A model generated the notes under the pieces. That model made no database searches, had not been told where the DNA came from, and was given only the letters and a program-made list of their open reading frames with translations. The position numbers were made by a program, and so were the translations under genes. From the NCBI RefSeq assembly GCF_014633365.1, contig NC_068340.1:18703879-18767878 (forward strand): a DNA stretch of 64,000 nt, given 5' to 3'. Position 1 is the stretch's first letter. Every line of letters begins with the position of its first letter. Below are positions 59,975 to 64,000 of the stretch, piece by piece. Source of the stretch: Diospyros lotus (Eukaryota; Streptophyta; Magnoliopsida; Ericales; Ebenaceae).

Positions 59975-61520
59975 GCACACCCCCAAAGAGGGGTGAATTG
60001 GGTATTTTCAAATTTTGTTGAAATTTATAAAATTTTTACTTGAAATGAGGTTTTAGTGTAATATAATAATAAATATAAAATAATGTTTGCAAAGCTTGAA
60101 AAAATAAAAACAAGAATGAACTCAACACAAGAGATTTATAGTGGTTCGGCTTAATTGGCCTATTCTACTACCTTAACTCCTCACTAAAGATTTTCAAATT
60201 CACTAAAATCTCCTGCTTGAACTTAAGTAAACCCTTTAACAATCAGTTAGGCAATTACAACTTCCTACTTATACAAAATATGTCCGCTAGCAATATCGCT
60301 AGGAAATACACAACACTTGATACAAAGAGATGATCAGAGAGCTAAATTTTCTAGTTACAATGTCTCTCAACTAAAAAATTAAAGGCCAAAACATGACAAT
60401 ACAATTGATATATATATATATAAATTTATAACCTTTTGAGAGAAAAAATTAAGCAAGATGAGCACTTGAAGAAAAAAGATATGGCTTTGATGCTTGCACT
60501 ATTTCATTAGCCTTCTCTAATGCTTCTTTGGTCTGTATTTATAGCTTTCTCCTGAGTTTGAATTAAATGAACCGTTGATAAAGCCATTGGGAGCATTCAA
60601 TGCTTGCAAAAACTAGCCATTTTAATTTGTCAGAAAGGAAACTATTGCCAGATGTTAAAATCAGTTGACTATTTCTTTCAAAATATTTGAAATTTTAATT
60701 TGACTTTTTAAGAACTTCAACCATTTTTAAAGGATAGTCGACTTGTTTAAACAAACAACCAACATTTTTAGACCTAAAGTCAATTGTTTTAAAGAAGGGT
60801 CAACATTTTATAGTCACTATTGATTGTTTTTTTAACTTAAAATCAAACAACTGAAAGCTTGAAAAACACTTGTCAACAGTTCTTAAAGACTGTCGATTGT
60901 TTTTGCTCTTAGGCTTAAAATGGTTGACACTTTTAAATACCAAGCCAACAGATTTTGGTCTTTAAGATAACCCATATATTAAAGACACAAAGCAGTCAGT
61001 GTATGATTTTTAAAAAACAATTTTGACATATTTCATACGCATATTCATTTGATTTCAAAAACATATTTCTTAAATGGAAAAATTTCCAAGATAAGATATT
61101 TAACAATATGGATTATATATGGCTCGACAAAAATGTTTGGAAAAATTAACATTCTTAGGCCATAAATTTTGCATTTTAAAATTTCAAAGATATACAAAAT
61201 GTATCAATTTCAATCTTCAAGCTTATATGATTATACATTTTGAAAATCAAAAGCTATGAAAATATTTTCCATAAAAAGAACACAATGAAGTTTTTTATCA
61301 TCAAAATAACATAAAAAAGATAACAATCTCTCCCTCTTTGACGATGACAACTTCCTAGCACTTCCCCTTACTAACTAATTTATTTAAAAAGATCAAAGAT
61401 TGATGCTATAATTCTCACCTCTTTTTGTCATGATCAAAAAGGATGGGTTTTAGGAAGATCTTAAGCACCTTTCTTGGAAAAACCTTTTCCCTTTGTTTGA
61501 ACAAACATAAGTACTCCCCC
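59975..61520 (+). repeat. dispersed non-coding repeat family, copy C
   Basis: Head GAGGGGTGAATTGGG at 59,986; box ATTTATAGTGGTTCGGC at 60,134-60,150. A degenerate motif cluster (TAGTCGACTTG, CTGTCGATTGT, GTCAACAGT) spans 60,655-60,960. The tail is ATCTCTCCCTCTTTGACGAT at 61,326, ending in CTCCCCCTTAAG (61,514), as in copy A (3,390). Confidence 0.65.
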
Positions 61521-61781
61521 TTAAGTTGTGAGAAAGAGAAACTTACACTGTTGAAATATGGTACTCCCGCTTAGACAATGGATTGCCCATTAAGCTTGAG
61601 AGAGAATCGACATTAATCAAAGTAAAATGCACAAGATAATAGAAAGTACAAGATATTTTACAGATCAAGAAATGCACATAGTTGTTAATTCAATGAGTTT
61701 TTGATACATTCTTAAACATCATCAAAAATCATTCAAAAACAATAAGACAAAGGAAAATATATGAAAATATTGAATGTGAAT
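61521..61781. other. non-coding, no features seen
   Basis: AT-rich gap between the tail of copy C and the LTR-like start at 61,782. Confidence 0.5.
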
Positions 61782-63080
61782 TGTAACGACCCTAAAATGG
61801 GTCTAGGTGTTTTAATACTTGACGTTAGTGTAATAACAATTAAAATGTAAGACTAAGTATTTTTTTTTAAATACTTAATGTTAAATTTCCTTGGTGGCAC
61901 ACAAATAATTTTAGAATACATAATTTTATTTTATGGTGCATGGAATCAGAAATTTAAGTGAAAGGGCCTCAATTAAATAGTTAATGAGATGTCTAACCCA
62001 AGTAGAAAAATTAAGCCTAGTGGGCTTGGAATATATGTATATGGGATACATGTGATTTGGGCTTAGGCCCATGGTGAGAAACAATTTGGAAATAATGGGC
62101 TTGATGGTGTAATAAGAAAATAGGGAAAGAAAATAAATTAAGTAGCATTTGTCAATCAAGCCCCTGAATATTTTTGTTTGCAATATGAAAATAGGGTTAT
62201 TTCAGTAAATTCTGGAGCTGGCGTGCAGCTATACGCACTCCTTTTTCCCAGCAGCCTCTGCGCACAAATCACTTATTTTAGTGCAATGTGTATCCCCACT
62301 TTTTGAATGCACTGTTCCATTGCTCCTTTAATCCCTCTCCGTGTTCTTCTTCTTCTTCACCTTCTTTATCCTATTCACTCACTTCTATTCACTGCTGTTG
62401 TTTGCTTCTTGTGTGCGGGTGGAACTTATCTCTAATTTTGCATTCTCAACAGGCAAGTTCTTCTGCACTTCCACGTTATCTTTCAATGCGAGCTCTCTCT
62501 TAGATATATTCTATATTACAATGCAAGCTTCCTTAATTTGCAAACTGTTGCTTATTGTGTCACCTCGCTGTTAGTATTTTCCACTATGTCTATTTTGTGT
62601 ATAAATTCCCTAGTTGTTGTGAAGTCCATTTGATGTCTCAAGCGGGGTTTGATTCACCCTTATATTTGTTCAATGAATGGCTTTTCTCTTTTGTTACAAC
62701 GAAGTTTTGATTAGCCCATTGCTCTCTGTTTAGGCATTTATATATGTACATGTTGCATCATATTTGGAAGCTCTCACCCATAGTTGAATGTTCCTTGTTC
62801 ACCCAAATGCCTCTTATATAAGTGTTAAGTCTGATTGTAAAATACTGAGTCACCATTGAATGATTTCATTGAGGTATTTGGAGGTCTTGCGCAAACAGCA
62901 AAAGCCTCAACTGAAAATATATATACTGTTCGCCTATATATGAGACCCACTTATAAATACACATATACATAAATGCGTAATGAGCTGTTACCCTTCACTC
63001 ATTTGAAAAGCTTATCCGAGCCATGCCCTGCCTAGCTAATCCACCTTATTCATGCTTAAACAGTCGTTCGAATGCCTATG
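61782..63080 (+). repeat. gypsy-like LTR start, possible solo LTR
   Basis: TGTAACGACCCTAAAATGGG at 61,782 parallels the start of the LTR at 8,821 (TGTAACGACCCATTATCGGG), including the following GGTCTAGG/GGTCTTAGG. No coding domain follows within the window and the right end is unknown. Open frames at 62,288-62,574 are pyrimidine-rich leader-like sequence, not genes. Confidence 0.45.
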
Positions 63081-64000
63081 TTCTATTCGGCAAACCCACA
63101 TATATATATATATACACATTCAACTTCATTTTTGTTCCAGCGAGCTCTTCCTTCCAGTTCTTTCTGCGAGCTGCCTTCGAGCTCTCTCCGTAAGCCTTAG
63201 CCGCAAGCTCATGGAACAAGCTCGCCTCGCGAGCTCATTCAACGAACTCCTATGCACCTCCTAACCTCGAGCTCTCTCTATATAAGCCGCTCATGACCTC
63301 GAGCTAGTCCCATAACCCTTGACTACAAGCTCTCCCAAGCTCTTTTTGTGAGCCCTTGCTAGCGAGCTCGTCTCATAAGCTTTTAAATGGGAGCCATCTG
63401 CTCATACCCTATCTATTTACATTTCCTAAGTAAATGTTTGCATTTTCTTTAATTTATATTTTACCTTTCATTTACTTTAATATATAAATGTAAATAAGAA
63501 AGTACCCCCCATTTGGATTCAATAAAAATATCAAAAAAATCAAAATCCATAATAATAAAAAGATAAAATTTTAGTTTTAGTACAAACTCAGGAAATTACG
63601 ATTTTACCACCCTCGAAATACATAGCTTTTGTTTCTTGAAAAATTCATTAAAAATCATTTTTACAACAATGAATGTTGGTTATCAAAGTACCAGAAGTTA
63701 GTTTTTCAAAAGGAGAACATTTACAAAAAAAAGTTCTAGTTGGTCCTTCGCCTTAGAAAAATTCTAGGTTTATTTCGACCAGCAAATTTCAAAGCTAATT
63801 TTTGGAATTCACTTTAGGAGATTCTTTAAATGTCTTTGAAGCTCTTCATATATATATAAGAATGAAAATAACTTAATTTTCATTTGAGCAAACAACACTT
63901 GATATGAGTGAAAAACTATCCAGTATTGTGAGATGAGCATAAAATATATAAATATAAGTATGGCAACAGCTTGTGAGATGAAATTCATGATGTTTATATT
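63081..64000 (+). repeat. dispersed repeat family, partial copy D
   Basis: A cluster of GAGCTC/CGAGCT/GCGAGCTC motifs (63,140-63,385) comes first. Next is 63,440-63,720, closely matching 2,790-3,065 of copy A (shared AAATAAGAAAGTACCCCC, AATTCATTAAAAATC). The head and box are not present. Order cluster-then-tail is the same as in copy A although the cluster motif differs. Confidence 0.6.

Noticed and set aside
1..64000. tRNA, rRNA or other structural RNA genes
   Set aside because: I found no cloverleaf with A and B boxes and no rRNA sequence; initiator tRNA-Met complements are retroelement primer sites.

Overview
The window comes from the nuclear genome of a flowering plant, most likely a eudicot with a repeat-rich genome. 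The evidence is Ty3/gypsy and Ty1/copia retroelements with plant-type domain order, several CACTA (En/Spm) elements, a FAR1-type Mutator-like element, plant GT-AG introns and one R2R3-MYB gene of the MIXTA class. The intergenic sequence is AT-rich and no bacterial or organellar features are seen. The species cannot be named from the sequence.

Layout. 1-5,425: a decayed minus-strand Ty3/gypsy element (gag-protease and a probable 5' LTR) carrying an inserted non-coding repeat (copy A). 5,426-~10,780: a plus-strand chromodomain Ty3/gypsy element (protease, RT, RNase H, integrase, chromodomain, 3' LTR) full of stop codons. ~10,990-20,575: CACTA element 1, whose TNP2 gene has lost its catalytic core. 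It lies against a copia gag-protease fragment (20,578-21,520). 22,795-39,604: a Mutator-like element with ~310-350 bp terminal inverted repeats and a FAR1-type transposase, split by CACTA element 2 (25,543-38,304). 40,241-45,201: unresolved retroelement debris holding copies B and E of the non-coding repeat family. 45,202-51,897: a Ty1/copia element of Tork/Tnt1 type with two LTRs plus an extra stretch of leader. 53,433-55,333: the only apparently functional gene, a three-exon R2R3-MYB of subgroup 9. 58,605-~59,950: the left end of a third CACTA. 59,975-64,000: repeat copy C, a gypsy-like LTR start and a partial copy D.

How it fits together. Almost everything except the MYB gene is nested, decaying mobile DNA. 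The clearest nest is CACTA 2 inside the FAR1 transposase gene. The two halves of that gene join in frame once the insert and one copy of a 9-bp duplication are set aside. A second theme is a dispersed non-coding repeat family (copies A, B, C, E and partial D) with conserved end motifs around an internal cluster of short GTCGAC-, CTCGAG- or GAGCTC-type motifs. Related clusters also occur in the LTR of the plus-strand gypsy element. Near the MYB gene, a 66-bp exact copy of its second exon sits about 0.96 kb upstream, in the promoter region.
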